From assembly GCF_014161445.1 (NCBI RefSeq), contig NZ_JABBXA010000007.1:186001-250000 (forward strand): DNA of 64,000 bases, in the 5' to 3' direction. Of the stretch, positions 49,195 through 57,976 are shown piece after piece. This DNA is from Microbispora sp. H13382 (GTDB lineage: Bacteria > Actinomycetota > Actinomycetes > Streptosporangiales > Streptosporangiaceae). The notes below the pieces were generated by a model. That model saw only the letters and a list, made by a program, of their open reading frames with translations, was not told where the DNA came from and did no database searches. Both the position numbers and the translations under genes were made by a program. The stretch's first letter is position 1, and each line of letters starts with the position of its first letter.

Positions 49195-50850
49195 CTACTC
49201 CTCCTCGGGCACGACGATCACGGTGGGTACCGGAACGCGCAGGGCGTCGGCGACCGCCTCCTCCAGCTCCCCCGGTGTCTTGACGGCGCGGCCCCGCGCG
49301 CCGTACGCGGCGGCGAGGGCGGGGAAGTCGGGCGCGTGCAGGTCCACGGCGACCGGCCGCATGCCCCGCTCCCGCATCTCCTCGCGGATCTCCCCGAAGC
49401 CGCCGTTGACGGACACGACGACCGGCAGGCTCAGCTCCAGCTGCACCGCCGTGGCCAGCTCCTGCAGGCTGAACTGGAAGGCCCCGTCGCCGGCCAGCGC
49501 CACCACGGGGAGGTCGGGCCGGCCGAGCTTGGCGCCGATGGCGGCCGGCAGCGCGAAGCCCAGCGTGCCGAAGCCGGTGGGGAACAGGAACCGCCCGGGC
49601 GGGTCCATCGGCATGCCGACGAGCGCCCCGTGGTAGACGAACATCGAGTTGTCGCCCACCACGACGGTCTCCGGCGGCAGGGCCCGGCGCAGCGCCGCGA
49701 GCTGGCCGGACCATCTGCGGGTGAGCTCCTCGAGCTCCGCCCTGTGGCCCGTGCCGGGATGCCGCTCCCGGCGCGGCCACGGCACGACGCCCTGCCGGTC
49801 GAGCCGCTCGGCCAGCCCGCGCATGGCGAGCTCCGCGTCCGCGACGATCGCCACGTCGGCCACGTGGTCGCCGTGCATCTGCCCGGGGTCGATGTCGATC
49901 CGCACGAGGCGGCCGGACAGGGCGAAGGCGTCGTCCCACAGGTCGGCCGGGCCCAGCTCGGTGCCGACGGCCAGCACGACGTCGCACGCGGCGAGCCATC
50001 GGCGGACGTCCGCCAGGTGCAGTGTGGCGCCGAGCACCAGCGGGTGGCTCTCCGGCACCGCGCCCTTGCCGTTGACCGTGGTCACGACCCGCGCGCCGAG
50101 CCGTTCCGCCAGGCGCATCGCCAGGCTCCCCACCGGCGGGGCCTCGCCGGCCGGGCTCCGCCGGCCCGGGCACTGCGCACCGCCGCCGAGCACGAGACCC
50201 GGGTGGCGCGCCGCCTTCAGCAGCCCGGCGGCCGCGTCGAGGGCCCCCGGATCGGGCTCGCGGCGCGTGATCAGGTACGGCGGGACGACCTTGACCTGCC
50301 CCTCCAGGTCGAGCAGGTCGAAGGGGATCTCGACGTGGACCGGGCGGGGGCGTCCCTCGGCGAAGCGCCCGAAGGCGCGGGCGACGGCGGCGGGAATCTC
50401 CCGCACGGTCGTCACGCGGTGGCTCCAGGCGCACAGCGCGTCGATCGCCCGCGACTGGTCCCTGCTCTCGTGCAGGTAGCCGCGGCCGTCGCGAGGATGG
50501 CCGGTCGGGACGCCCGGGGAGACGAGCAGGATCGGGGAGGAGTCGGAGTACGCCTGCCCGAGGGCCGTGGCCGCGTTGACCACGCCGGGGCCGGTGGTGG
50601 TGACGACGACGCCCGGCCTGCCGGTCACCCTGGCGTACCCGTCGGCGGCGTATCCCGCGCCCTGCTCGTGCCGTGGCGTCACGCACCGCACGCCCGCCCG
50701 GTCGAGCTCCTCGTAGATCGCGAGGTTGTGGGTGCCGGGAATGCCGAAGATCGTGTCGACGCCGTGCAGCCGCAGCGCCTCGACCAGGGCGCGCGCCCCC
50801 GTGGGCGTCGTGATCGTCCCCGCCGGGGGGATCGGGTCATGGCCGTCCAC
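49195..50850 (-). CDS. Thiamine-diphosphate-dependent enzyme (acetolactate synthase-like)
   Basis: 551-residue enzyme with the three domains of the pyruvate-oxidase/acetolactate-synthase family. The N-terminal domain has TIFGIPGTHNLAIYEEL and the activating Glu in PRHEQGAGYAADGYA (about 63); the central domain has VLAVGTELGPAD; the C-terminal ThDP/Mg domain has VALAGDGAFQFSLQELATA then VSVNGGFGEIREE (GDG..N motif). The family decarboxylates 2-oxo acids; relatives include acetolactate synthase, benzoylformate and guanidino-oxopentanoate decarboxylases. It is the second gene after a 2-hydroxyacid dehydrogenase on the same strand (104-base gap). The GTG at 50850 is the start. The exact reaction is unresolved. 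Confidence 0.9.
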   Translation of the reverse strand: MDGHDPIPPAGTITTPTGARALVEALRLHGVDTIFGIPGTHNLAIYEELDRAGVRCVTPRHEQGAGYAADGYARVTGRPGVVVTTTGPGVVNAATALGQAYSDSSPILLVSPGVPTGHPRDGRGYLHESRDQSRAIDALCAWSHRVTTVREIPAAVARAFGRFAEGRPRPVHVEIPFDLLDLEGQVKVVPPYLITRREPDPGALDAAAGLLKAARHPGLVLGGGAQCPGRRSPAGEAPPVGSLAMRLAERLGARVVTTVNGKGAVPESHPLVLGATLHLADVRRWLAACDVVLAVGTELGPADLWDDAFALSGRLVRIDIDPGQMHGDHVADVAIVADAELAMRGLAERLDRQGVVPWPRRERHPGTGHRAELEELTRRWSGQLAALRRALPPETVVVGDNSMFVYHGALVGMPMDPPGRFLFPTGFGTLGFALPAAIGAKLGRPDLPVVALAGDGAFQFSLQELATAVQLELSLPVVVSVNGGFGEIREEMRERGMRPVAVDLHAPDFPALAAAYGARGRAVKTPGELEEAVADALRVPVPTVIVVPEEE

Positions 50851-50954
50851 GTATCACTTCCCGGGAGAGCGGAGGGGTTTCTCTTGGGTTTCCCAAATGG
50901 TTTCCCCTTTTCGCGCGCCGCCCTACCGTTCCGCGTGCCGGATTTTTCCTCCGG

Positions 50955-52019
50955 TCATCGGAAACGCGGCCGGGGACGCGATCCCACCTCGTGTTCGTCC
51001 GATCCGTACGTCAGCACATTCCCGATGGAGTTCACGGCCTGGCGCACCATCCGGTGCATCGCCTCGGCGGTGTGGGAGGCGATGTGCCCGGTGATCAGAA
51101 GGCGGTCGGGGAAATCCCGCCGCAATTCGATGGCCTCCTCGCATTCCGGGTCGTAGAAACCGTCGAAGACGGCCATACCGACGCGGCCCTTCTCCAGGCC
51201 GGCGTACAGGGCGCCGGGGCTGACGATGGCCGGGCGGGCGGTGTTGACGAGGAGCGCGCCCTCCGGCATCCGGCCGATCACCGTCGAGTCGACCATCGCC
51301 CTGGTCTCGCCGGTCTCCGGCACCATGACCACGAGGATGTCGCTGGCCGCGGCCAGGTCGAGCAGGGGCAGGTAGGAGATGCCGAGGTCGCGCTCGGCGT
51401 CGGGCCTGCGGGTGCGGCTGAAGTAGGACACGCGGACGCCGAAGCCCCGGCGCAGGATCTCCGCGATCCGCCGGCCGTTCGCGCCCATCCCGATGATGCC
51501 GACGCTGCGGGCGGCGAGCTCGTGCGGGAGTTCTTCGGAGCCGTGCCAGCCGGGGACCCGGTCGCCCAGGTGCCGGGGAATGCCGAGGTTGGCGTTGACG
51601 ATCTGCGCGACCGTGAACGTCGCGACCGCGTCGGTCGCCGCCCCCGGCGTGTTCGTGACGGCGATGCCCAGCCGGTCGGCCGCCGCGACGTCGACGAAGT
51701 TCTCGTAGCCCACCCCGAGGAAGGCCACGACCCTCAGCGTCTCGCGCGCCTCGCGCAGCGCCCGCGCCGTCGCCCGCTCCTCGCCGCCGTGCAGGTAGGC
51801 GACCGCCCCCACCAGCTCGCGCGCCAGCTGGTCCTCGGTCAGCGGCGACGCGGGCCGCCGTACCGTGAGTCCCTGCCGGGCGAGCGGCTCCAGCAGCGCC
51901 GCGTCGATGCCCGTCCCCGTGACCAGGACCGTCCCGCCTTCGCACTCCGCTCCGGCCGCAGGCCGCGGCTGCGCGGGACGACAGTCCGTTATATCCCTTG
52001 GAGCCACGATTTGGGACAT
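50955..52019 (-). CDS. NAD-dependent D-2-hydroxyacid dehydrogenase
   Basis: 354-residue dehydrogenase. The Rossmann motif is VGIIGMGANGRRIAEIL (about 160-176); the catalytic Arg is in LVNTARPAIVS (about 247), the Glu position lies in the FDGFYDPECEE region (about 275), and the His is in ITGHIASHT (about 299). VAFLGVGYENFVDVAAADRL is also typical. It reduces 2-oxo acids or oxidises D-2-hydroxy acids and may feed or drain the 2-oxo acid handled by the downstream ThDP enzyme. The ATG at 52019 lies within a TTGGGACAT repeat, so the transcript may be leaderless and the repeat an operator. Residues 1-28 before the fold are poorly conserved, so an internal start is possible. Confidence 0.88.
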   Translation of the reverse strand: MSQIVAPRDITDCRPAQPRPAAGAECEGGTVLVTGTGIDAALLEPLARQGLTVRRPASPLTEDQLARELVGAVAYLHGGEERATARALREARETLRVVAFLGVGYENFVDVAAADRLGIAVTNTPGAATDAVATFTVAQIVNANLGIPRHLGDRVPGWHGSEELPHELAARSVGIIGMGANGRRIAEILRRGFGVRVSYFSRTRRPDAERDLGISYLPLLDLAAASDILVVMVPETGETRAMVDSTVIGRMPEGALLVNTARPAIVSPGALYAGLEKGRVGMAVFDGFYDPECEEAIELRRDFPDRLLITGHIASHTAEAMHRMVRQAVNSIGNVLTYGSDEHEVGSRPRPRFR

Positions 52020-52053
52020 TTCAAATATCTCTCAGACTTGGGACATATATGTC
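52011..52053. promoter_or_regulatory. Direct repeats and palindrome between the dehydrogenase and the five-gene cluster
   Basis: TTGGGACAT occurs at 52011-52019 and 52038-52046, 27 bases apart (about 2.5 turns), and the second runs into a perfect palindrome GACATATATGTC (52042-52053). The patch is strikingly AT-rich for this genome. It may control the dehydrogenase, the divergent five-gene cluster, or both. Confidence 0.5.
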
Positions 52054-52318
52054 TGTTTTTCTCTGGGGTATCTCTCCAATCACAACAACCAGGCGGCGTA
52101 CGAAATACCACGGATGGTCCAGGCGACGGAGCAGGAATCCAATGGTATAAGGGTTGTGGTGGTTCCGTCTCCACCTGAGTCGGAAAAGGAAACCCCTAGG
52201 GAGGGTCTGGGGGACCCCGGCCTCGGTCCCGCCCAGCCACACGTGCGTCCGTTTCCGCGCCCACGGCGGTACGGAAAGGGCGCGCGGCAAGGACGGCGCA
52301 GCGCAGAGAGGGCCACGA
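52054..52318 (+). other. Leader of the five-gene cluster
   Basis: About 265 bases with no supported gene. The left half is low in GC, the right half normal. A GAGAGGG site (about 52306) precedes the ATG at 52319. Confidence 0.4.
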
Positions 52319-54154
52319 ATGAAACTCCAGCCGCGACAACAGCTTCTGGAGCTGTGGGAGGCGGCCGCGCGCGCCTCCTACCGGGACGGCGCCTGGGCGT
52401 GGGGAGGCCGGGACGGGTCGAACTCGATCTCCGACGCCGAGCAGCTCCTGTGCTTCATGTATCCGGCCTCCGAACTACCCGGCTTCCGCCTGGACACACC
52501 GGACGAGACGGCCGACGACGTGCTGGCCGCGCTGTCCGTCCTCGGCGACGCGGTCGAGATCCCCAAGCTGCTGCTCAAGATCATCGGACAGTACCTGCGC
52601 ACGTACACCGCGGACGACGGCCGCCCGCTGTTCTCCGGCGGCAGCTACTTCCGCCCGGTGGACGACGAGGCGAAGGTCGCCCCCGAGCAGCTCCAGCTCG
52701 ACGTGGTCGACTCCTTCTCGATGTCGGTCACGCTCATGCTCGGCACACTCGGCTTCCTGAAGGTCTTCCGGCAGAGCGTGCGGCGCGAGCCCATCCGCCG
52801 CGAGATCCGCGAGCTGGAGGACCTGGCCAGCAAGCGGCTGTCGGCCGCGATGGCGGGCCTGCTGCGCAGCTTCACGGTCAACGCGTTCGACCCCGGCTCC
52901 ACGGCCGGCCGCGCGCTGCTGCGCACCGTCAACCAGACCGGCGCGCCCACCCGCCGGGTGCTCGACGACCTGCGGCGCGAGCTGCGGCCCGTACGGGCCG
53001 GTCTGCGGGACCTGACCATCGGCTCGGGCAGCCAGGTCGACCTGGACAACGAGAACCTGCTGTTCGAGTGCGGCTGGACGTGGGGCATCGTGAAGGACGC
53101 CCCCGACATCGTCACCCCGCTCGACATCGGGCCCCAGCCCAAGGGCGTGGCCGCCGACACGCCGTTCCTCTACTTCACGGTCAACGCCCTCGTCGGCATC
53201 GCCGACCTGTTCACCTCCCGCACCCGCGTCCTGAGCCTGCTCAACGACGACCAGATCACCCTCGCCCAGGCCATCCAGCGCCGCTGGGACCTCACCCAGT
53301 CCTACTGGCGCACGATCGCGACGTACGGGCGGGGCACCTGGCCGCTGGAGGACATCCCCTGGCGGACGGTGGACGAGAAGGAGTCGGACTACTACAGCCT
53401 CGGCGTCACCGCCATGGTGGTGCAGAGCCTGGTCAACAACCGGGCGGCCGACCTGGACCTCGGCCGGGTCGCCGCCGTGCTGGAGGAGCTGGCCATCCGC
53501 GCCAGGATCATCCGCAGGGCCGTGCCGGGCGACCCGCCCGTGCTCATGCACTCCCCCGGCGTCCCGATCAATCTCCACGGCAGCGACGCGCTCGGCCCCC
53601 ACCTGGTCTGGGTCGTCTCCGACTTCGCCATCACGCTGCTCAAACGCACCATCTGGGCCGCCTCCATCGCGCAGAACACGCGGATGCGCGAGCGGCTGGT
53701 CGCCCTCGCCGACCAGATCTGGCGGCACATCATGCTGCGCCGCCACGCGGACGGCCCGGCCGCCGGCCTGTGGGACCAGCCCGGCAACGTCTTCGCCGAC
53801 ATCCAGGCGCGCGACGAGGATCCGTCGTGGTACTTCAGCGAGCGCGTCGTCGAGTTCCTCGTGTCCGCCGCGACGTCCAGCGGGGAGCCGCCGCTGCGCA
53901 GCCCCCAGCTCGTCGAGCTGGCCTACCAGATGCTCGGAGAGGCCGAGCACCTGCTGGACCAGGAGCTGGTCACCCGGCCGCTGGTGGCCGGGCAGACGAT
54001 CCAGCCGAAGCTCCGCACGATCCAGGCCTCGCTGCAGCGGGCCAGGGTCATCGTCAGCGACCGCCCCGCGACCGCGCAGGCCCTGATCAACAGCGCGCTC
54101 CTCGACCTCGAACGGCTCGCCGCCGCCCGCGACAGCGCGTCGGAGGCGATCTGA
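52319..54154 (+). CDS. SCO2524-family-like protein, first gene of the cluster
   Basis: 611-residue protein with no enzymatic motif I recognise. The N-terminus (QLLELWEAAARASYRDGAWA then GGRDGSNSISDAEQLLCFMYP) matches what I recall for the actinobacterial SCO2524 family; this was not verified by search. The middle is mostly helical, including a motif SFSMSVTLMLGTLGFLKVF (about 138-156) and two blocks LFECGWTWGI and DYYSLGVTAMVVQSLV. The all-helical, alpha-toroid-like look, with helix pairs ending in Trp-rich turns, recalls terpenoid-cyclase-like barrels, but no DDXXD or DXDD motif is seen. No signal or membrane helix. It is followed one base later by the variant P-loop gene, so the two are co-translated. 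Confidence 0.65.
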   Translation: MKLQPRQQLLELWEAAARASYRDGAWAWGGRDGSNSISDAEQLLCFMYPASELPGFRLDTPDETADDVLAALSVLGDAVEIPKLLLKIIGQYLRTYTADDGRPLFSGGSYFRPVDDEAKVAPEQLQLDVVDSFSMSVTLMLGTLGFLKVFRQSVRREPIRREIRELEDLASKRLSAAMAGLLRSFTVNAFDPGSTAGRALLRTVNQTGAPTRRVLDDLRRELRPVRAGLRDLTIGSGSQVDLDNENLLFECGWTWGIVKDAPDIVTPLDIGPQPKGVAADTPFLYFTVNALVGIADLFTSRTRVLSLLNDDQITLAQAIQRRWDLTQSYWRTIATYGRGTWPLEDIPWRTVDEKESDYYSLGVTAMVVQSLVNNRAADLDLGRVAAVLEELAIRARIIRRAVPGDPPVLMHSPGVPINLHGSDALGPHLVWVVSDFAITLLKRTIWAASIAQNTRMRERLVALADQIWRHIMLRRHADGPAAGLWDQPGNVFADIQARDEDPSWYFSERVVEFLVSAATSSGEPPLRSPQLVELAYQMLGEAEHLLDQELVTRPLVAGQTIQPKLRTIQASLQRARVIVSDRPATAQALINSALLDLERLAAARDSASEAI

Positions 54155-54155
54155 G

Positions 54156-55070
54156 TTGCTCGTCTTCGCGATCTCGGACAAGGGCGGGACCGGGCGCTCG
54201 GTCACCGGCACCAACATCGTGTACCGGCACGCCCTGCAGGGCAACGACGTCTGTTACCTGGACTACGACTTCGGCTCGCCGACCGCCGGAGCCATCTTCA
54301 GCGTGAGCGGGGTGGCCCGCGGCACCCGGCAGAACGGCCTGCACGAATACCTGCGGGGCGAGTGCCCGCAGCCGCGGCGTGTGGACGTGTGGGCCGAGTC
54401 CGACCGCGAGGGACTGCGCACGCGCCCGCCCGGCGCGGGACGGCTCGTGCTGCTTCCGGGCAGCGAGGGCGGCGGCGAGCTGTCGGCCCTCACCGACGAG
54501 ATCATCGGCCGCTGCGTCCAGCTGTTCGGGCGGCTGGAGGAGGAGTTCGACCTCTGCATGATCGACGTCAGCGCCGGCCGGTCGTTCACCGCCGAACTGG
54601 TCCTGGCGGCGACCGTGCGGATGCCGGCCGTCCCGTTCCGGTGGCTGGTCTTCCATCGCTGGACGCGTCAGCACATCATCGCGGCCGCCGGGCTCGTCAC
54701 CGGCGCGGACGGGCTGCTCGACGTCGGCACCAGGTTCGGCCACGACGCCGACGACCTGCGCGACCGCATCCGCTACGTGCGCACGGCCGTGCTCGAACCG
54801 GACTCGGCGGAGCTCGTCGGGCTGCGCGACGAGCAGCGGGCCTGGCTGAGCGCGTGCGACAGCGAGCTGCGCGAGCTGGCCGGCCGCCACAGCGTCGGCC
54901 GTACCGCCATGCTCGGCAAGATCCCGCTGGATCCGGTCCTCCAGTGGCGCGAGCAGCTCATCACCGACGAGGACGTGCTCGCCAGCAAGATCGCGAACGC
55001 GGAGACCGCCGCCGCGTTCGACGAGCTGGCCAAGAAGATCGTCGACGACAACGCGTGGGAGGGCCTGTGA
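54156..55070 (+). CDS. SCO2523-family-like variant P-loop protein (MinD/ParA-like)
   Basis: 304-residue SIMIBI-type NTPase-like protein. The N-terminus reads LVFAISDKGGTGRSVTGTNI: the ParA/MinD deviant Walker A (KGGxGKS/T) is kept except that the essential second Lys is Arg. DYDFGSPTAGAIF is the Walker A' equivalent and FDLCMIDVSAGRS stands where Walker B lies. Residues about 190-280 are an insertion-rich helical part. Nucleotide binding may be lost, changed or shared with a partner. The TTG at 54156 is chosen for its GGAGG nine bases upstream and because it follows the previous stop directly. It overlaps the next gene by four bases (GTGA). Confidence 0.75.
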   Translation: MLVFAISDKGGTGRSVTGTNIVYRHALQGNDVCYLDYDFGSPTAGAIFSVSGVARGTRQNGLHEYLRGECPQPRRVDVWAESDREGLRTRPPGAGRLVLLPGSEGGGELSALTDEIIGRCVQLFGRLEEEFDLCMIDVSAGRSFTAELVLAATVRMPAVPFRWLVFHRWTRQHIIAAAGLVTGADGLLDVGTRFGHDADDLRDRIRYVRTAVLEPDSAELVGLRDEQRAWLSACDSELRELAGRHSVGRTAMLGKIPLDPVLQWREQLITDEDVLASKIANAETAAAFDELAKKIVDDNAWEGL

Positions 55071-56023
55071 CGCCGGTGCACGCGACGTTCGGCGAGGTGG
55101 CGGCCGAGCGCAGGATCGCCTCCGTCCCCCTCTCCCACGTGTCCGTCGAGCTCGGGCACCTCTACATGGAGGACTTCGAGGCGGGTCCGGCCCGGCTGCG
55201 CGAGCAGTTCCGCAAGGTCGCGCCGTGGCTCGCAACGGTCCGCTCCTTATGGCGTGAGCGGGTGCCCGGGGGCCGGGCCCGGGTGAGCACCTGCTTTCTC
55301 GTGGACGACTACTTCAGCCGCTTCAGCACTCCCGCCGAGCTGGTGCCGATGGTCCTCGATGCGGCGGCCGAGCACGACCTGACCATCGACTACCTGGCTC
55401 GCGAGTCCGCCTGCGCGCAATCCGACGGCGTCGAGCTGGCCCGGCTGGTGGAGGACCGGCTCGTCGACGACCCGCCGCCGGAGACCGACGGGTCGCGCCC
55501 GCCGGTGAAGGAGACGGGCTGGCTGTGCAACGGCTCCCGCTCGCCCCGCACCGCGCCCGTGCAGGCGATGGGGAAGGCCCGGCCGTGGGAGCCGCCCGCG
55601 CAGAACGCCAAGCGCGGCCACTCGATCTTCGTGGACGTCGAGCTGTGGGACGAGAGGGGGCCGCGGCGCACCTGGTCGTGCCCCTTTCTCGCGGCCGTCT
55701 GGCAGCTCCTGCGGCTGGGACTGCTGCGCAGCGACGGCCGGGTGCCGCTCCCTCCGGTGACCCTGGACGGCGGCTGGCCCCGCGACTGGGACGAACTGCC
55801 CGCGGTGGTCCGGCTCGACCCCCAGGCCGCGCCGTTCAGCGCGTACACCACGCTGTCCGTCCTCTCCCCCCGGTTCCTGCCCGTCGAGCTGGCCGTACGG
55901 ACGATCCTGAGCCAGGTCGCGGTGGACGACGAGGTCCTGCGGCAGGTCGCCGGCCGGAGCGAGGGCGAGGGAGTCCGGCTCGAAGAGGAGCTCGTCGACC
56001 GCATCTCCTACGTCTTCGTCTGA
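55067..56023 (+). CDS. SCO2522-family-like protein
   Basis: 318-residue soluble-looking protein with no family I can name beyond the SCO2522 group, recalled and not verified. Visible features: VPLSHVSVELGHLYMEDF (about 19-36), STCFLVDDYFSRFSTPAELV (about 72-91), YLARESACAQSDGVELARLV and a Trp-rich RTWSCPFLAAVWQLLRLGLL (about 203-222). Acidic and aromatic clusters suggest an interaction or ligand-binding role, and the segment STCFLVDDYF has some resemblance to a metal or nucleotide pocket. It starts at GTG 55067 inside the stop of the P-loop gene, so the two products are made together. Confidence 0.65.
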   Translation: MTPVHATFGEVAAERRIASVPLSHVSVELGHLYMEDFEAGPARLREQFRKVAPWLATVRSLWRERVPGGRARVSTCFLVDDYFSRFSTPAELVPMVLDAAAEHDLTIDYLARESACAQSDGVELARLVEDRLVDDPPPETDGSRPPVKETGWLCNGSRSPRTAPVQAMGKARPWEPPAQNAKRGHSIFVDVELWDERGPRRTWSCPFLAAVWQLLRLGLLRSDGRVPLPPVTLDGGWPRDWDELPAVVRLDPQAAPFSAYTTLSVLSPRFLPVELAVRTILSQVAVDDEVLRQVAGRSEGEGVRLEEELVDRISYVFV

Positions 56024-56031
56024 GGGGCCCG

Positions 56032-56973
56032 ATGCTGGTGATGGGGGAAGTCCACACCGGGCTGCTGCAGAACTCCGGGGAGATCTCCGAGTCGACCTGC
56101 CGCCAGGTGCTCGGGATCACGGCCGGGGAGACCGTGCGGGTCTCCCGTCGTCCCATCGTCCACGCTCTGTCGCCCGAGCGGCTGACCGGGGTGGACTGCA
56201 CGCTGCCCGCCGCCTCCCGTTCCCGTGTCAGGGGCGTGGGCACGGTCGTGTCCCGCTGCGCGGTGACCGGCGGCCGGGTGGCCCAGGGCTCGTCGTACGT
56301 CAGGGTGGTGCGCTCTGAGGCCGACCGCAGGCTGCCCTGGTCGCACTACCTCGCGCGGCCGGGCGTCGTGGAGGTCCTGGGGAAGGCGAAGGCGGCCGAC
56401 CTCGCCGAAGGATTCACCGGCGACCCCACGCCCGGCTCCCCCGACGGCGCCTGCCTCAACCTCGGAGCCGTCAGCGGGCGCTTCCTCGACCTCGTACAGG
56501 CCTCCCCGCTGCTGGATCGGCGGGCCCCCTTCAAGATCCCGCGTACGAGTTTGCGGTGGGTGGCCGAGACCGGCGAGCCGTCGATCCGCTTCACCCTGCA
56601 CACCGAGCAGGAGCGGACCCTGCGCCTGACGCACCCCGGCCCGTTCACCCCCGCCGTGGTCGACCTGTGCGAGGACCTGGCGACGCATGACTGGCTGCTG
56701 ACGTCGCTGCTGGTCATCGTCGAGCGGGCACGGATCGGGACGACGCCGGGGGCTGCGGCGGTGGCCCGCCTCGCGCCCGCCATCGACCACCTGCTGCACC
56801 TGTGGATGCCCGCCGCCCGGGTCGAGGAGTGGCTGACGCCGTTCTGGGACAGCCTGGAGCGGCGGCCGGGGTTCACCCGGCAGTGGCGCTCCCTGGTCGA
56901 CCGGGTCCGCGACCAGGTCGCGGTGAACACCCTGGCCCTGCTCAGTGCGTCCGCCGAAACCGGACGGAGGTGA
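56032..56973 (+). CDS. SCO2521-family-like protein
   Basis: 313-residue protein without membrane segments. The N-terminal half is predicted mostly beta (VMGEVHTGLLQNSGE, VSRRPIVHALSPERLTGVDC, VGTVVSRCAVTG and SYVRVV). The C-terminal half is helical (DLCEDLATHDWLLTSLLVIV and IDHLLHLWMPAARVEEWL). No catalytic motif is visible. The ATG at 56032 lies eight bases after the previous stop. With its neighbours it fits the SCO2524-2523-2522-2521 gene order as I recall it. It overlaps, or nearly overlaps, the next gene. Confidence 0.65.
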   Translation: MLVMGEVHTGLLQNSGEISESTCRQVLGITAGETVRVSRRPIVHALSPERLTGVDCTLPAASRSRVRGVGTVVSRCAVTGGRVAQGSSYVRVVRSEADRRLPWSHYLARPGVVEVLGKAKAADLAEGFTGDPTPGSPDGACLNLGAVSGRFLDLVQASPLLDRRAPFKIPRTSLRWVAETGEPSIRFTLHTEQERTLRLTHPGPFTPAVVDLCEDLATHDWLLTSLLVIVERARIGTTPGAAAVARLAPAIDHLLHLWMPAARVEEWLTPFWDSLERRPGFTRQWRSLVDRVRDQVAVNTLALLSASAETGRR

Positions 56974-56975
56974 CC

Positions 56976-57956
56976 GTGACCGGAGAAACACCCGAGCCGT
57001 CGCACGCGCTGGTCCCGAGGATCGTGCGCAAGGTCCTCGTGACTGTGCTCGTGGGCGGCGTGAGCTACCTCGTGAGCAACGCGCTCATCCACGGGCCGAA
57101 CGAGGACCTGTGGAGCCTGCTGCTCGCGACGTTCATCAGCGGCGTCGTCTTCGTCGTGCAGTTCCTCGCGGACGTGGACGACCAACTCGAGACAGTGCTG
57201 CAGGAGCAGCGCAGGCAGCACACGAAGACCCACAATCTGGTGGCCGACAGCTTCTCCAAGATCAACGAGGCGAGCAAGCTGTTCGGCGTCGTGGAGATGT
57301 CCGCGCTGGAGACCAGGGGCGTGGCCGAGCTGGTGCAGAACGCCGCCAAGATCCGCGACGACATGCCCGACCTCGTCAAGAGCCTGGTCCACCACGAGGT
57401 CACCCGGATGGCGAAGTTCCTCGGCGAGCTGTCCGACGGCAGGTACGCGTTGTACGAGGGCGAGGACCGCGACTGGCTGCTCGCGCTCGCGCGCAACACG
57501 CGGATCAGTCTCGACGCGATCAGCCTCACCAGCGTGGACGCCCGCGACACCGAGTTCGGGAGCGGCTTCTGGCACACCGACCTCGGGCAGCGCTACGTCC
57601 GGCTCCAGCGCGACCTCGTCCAGCGGGGGGTGCGGGTGCGCCGGCTGTTCGTCGTGGATCGTTCCGAGCGGCTCGACTCCGAGGCGTTCCGCCGGGTGTG
57701 GAAGTGGCAGACCACGGTCGGGATCGAGGTGCGCACGCTCCTCCTCACCGACGCGCCGCCCCTGCTGCGCGGCTCGCTGTCGGACTTCATCCTGTTCGAC
57801 GGGGTCGTCTACTACGAGTCCAACCCCGCCCCTCAGGTCGGCGACGGCATCGCCCCGGTGATCCACAGCACGATCCTCGTACGGGACCAGGAGAGGGTGC
57901 GGGAGCGGGTCGAGCGGTTCGGCGAACTGTGGGACGCGGCGACACCCGCGGCCTAG
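56976..57956 (+). CDS. Two-helix membrane protein with coiled coil and possible PLD-like domain, last gene of the cluster
   Basis: 326 residues from GTG 56976 (GGAGG five bases upstream); GTG 56970, overlapping the previous stop, is the alternative. Two adjacent membrane helices (VLVTVLVGGVSYLVSNALI and LWSLLLATFISGVVFVVQFL, about 14-62) are followed by a predicted coiled coil (QLETVLQEQRRQHTKTHNL to about 110) and a cytosolic domain. In the latter, RYVRLQRDLVQRGVRVRRLF then VVDR, and LRGSLSDFILFDGVVYYESN, look like the strands of a phospholipase-D-like fold, but no HKD motif is present. It probably anchors the cluster's products to the membrane. Confidence 0.6.
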   Translation: MTGETPEPSHALVPRIVRKVLVTVLVGGVSYLVSNALIHGPNEDLWSLLLATFISGVVFVVQFLADVDDQLETVLQEQRRQHTKTHNLVADSFSKINEASKLFGVVEMSALETRGVAELVQNAAKIRDDMPDLVKSLVHHEVTRMAKFLGELSDGRYALYEGEDRDWLLALARNTRISLDAISLTSVDARDTEFGSGFWHTDLGQRYVRLQRDLVQRGVRVRRLFVVDRSERLDSEAFRRVWKWQTTVGIEVRTLLLTDAPPLLRGSLSDFILFDGVVYYESNPAPQVGDGIAPVIHSTILVRDQERVRERVERFGELWDAATPAA

Positions 57957-57976
57957 CCGGAAGCAGGCCGGACGCT

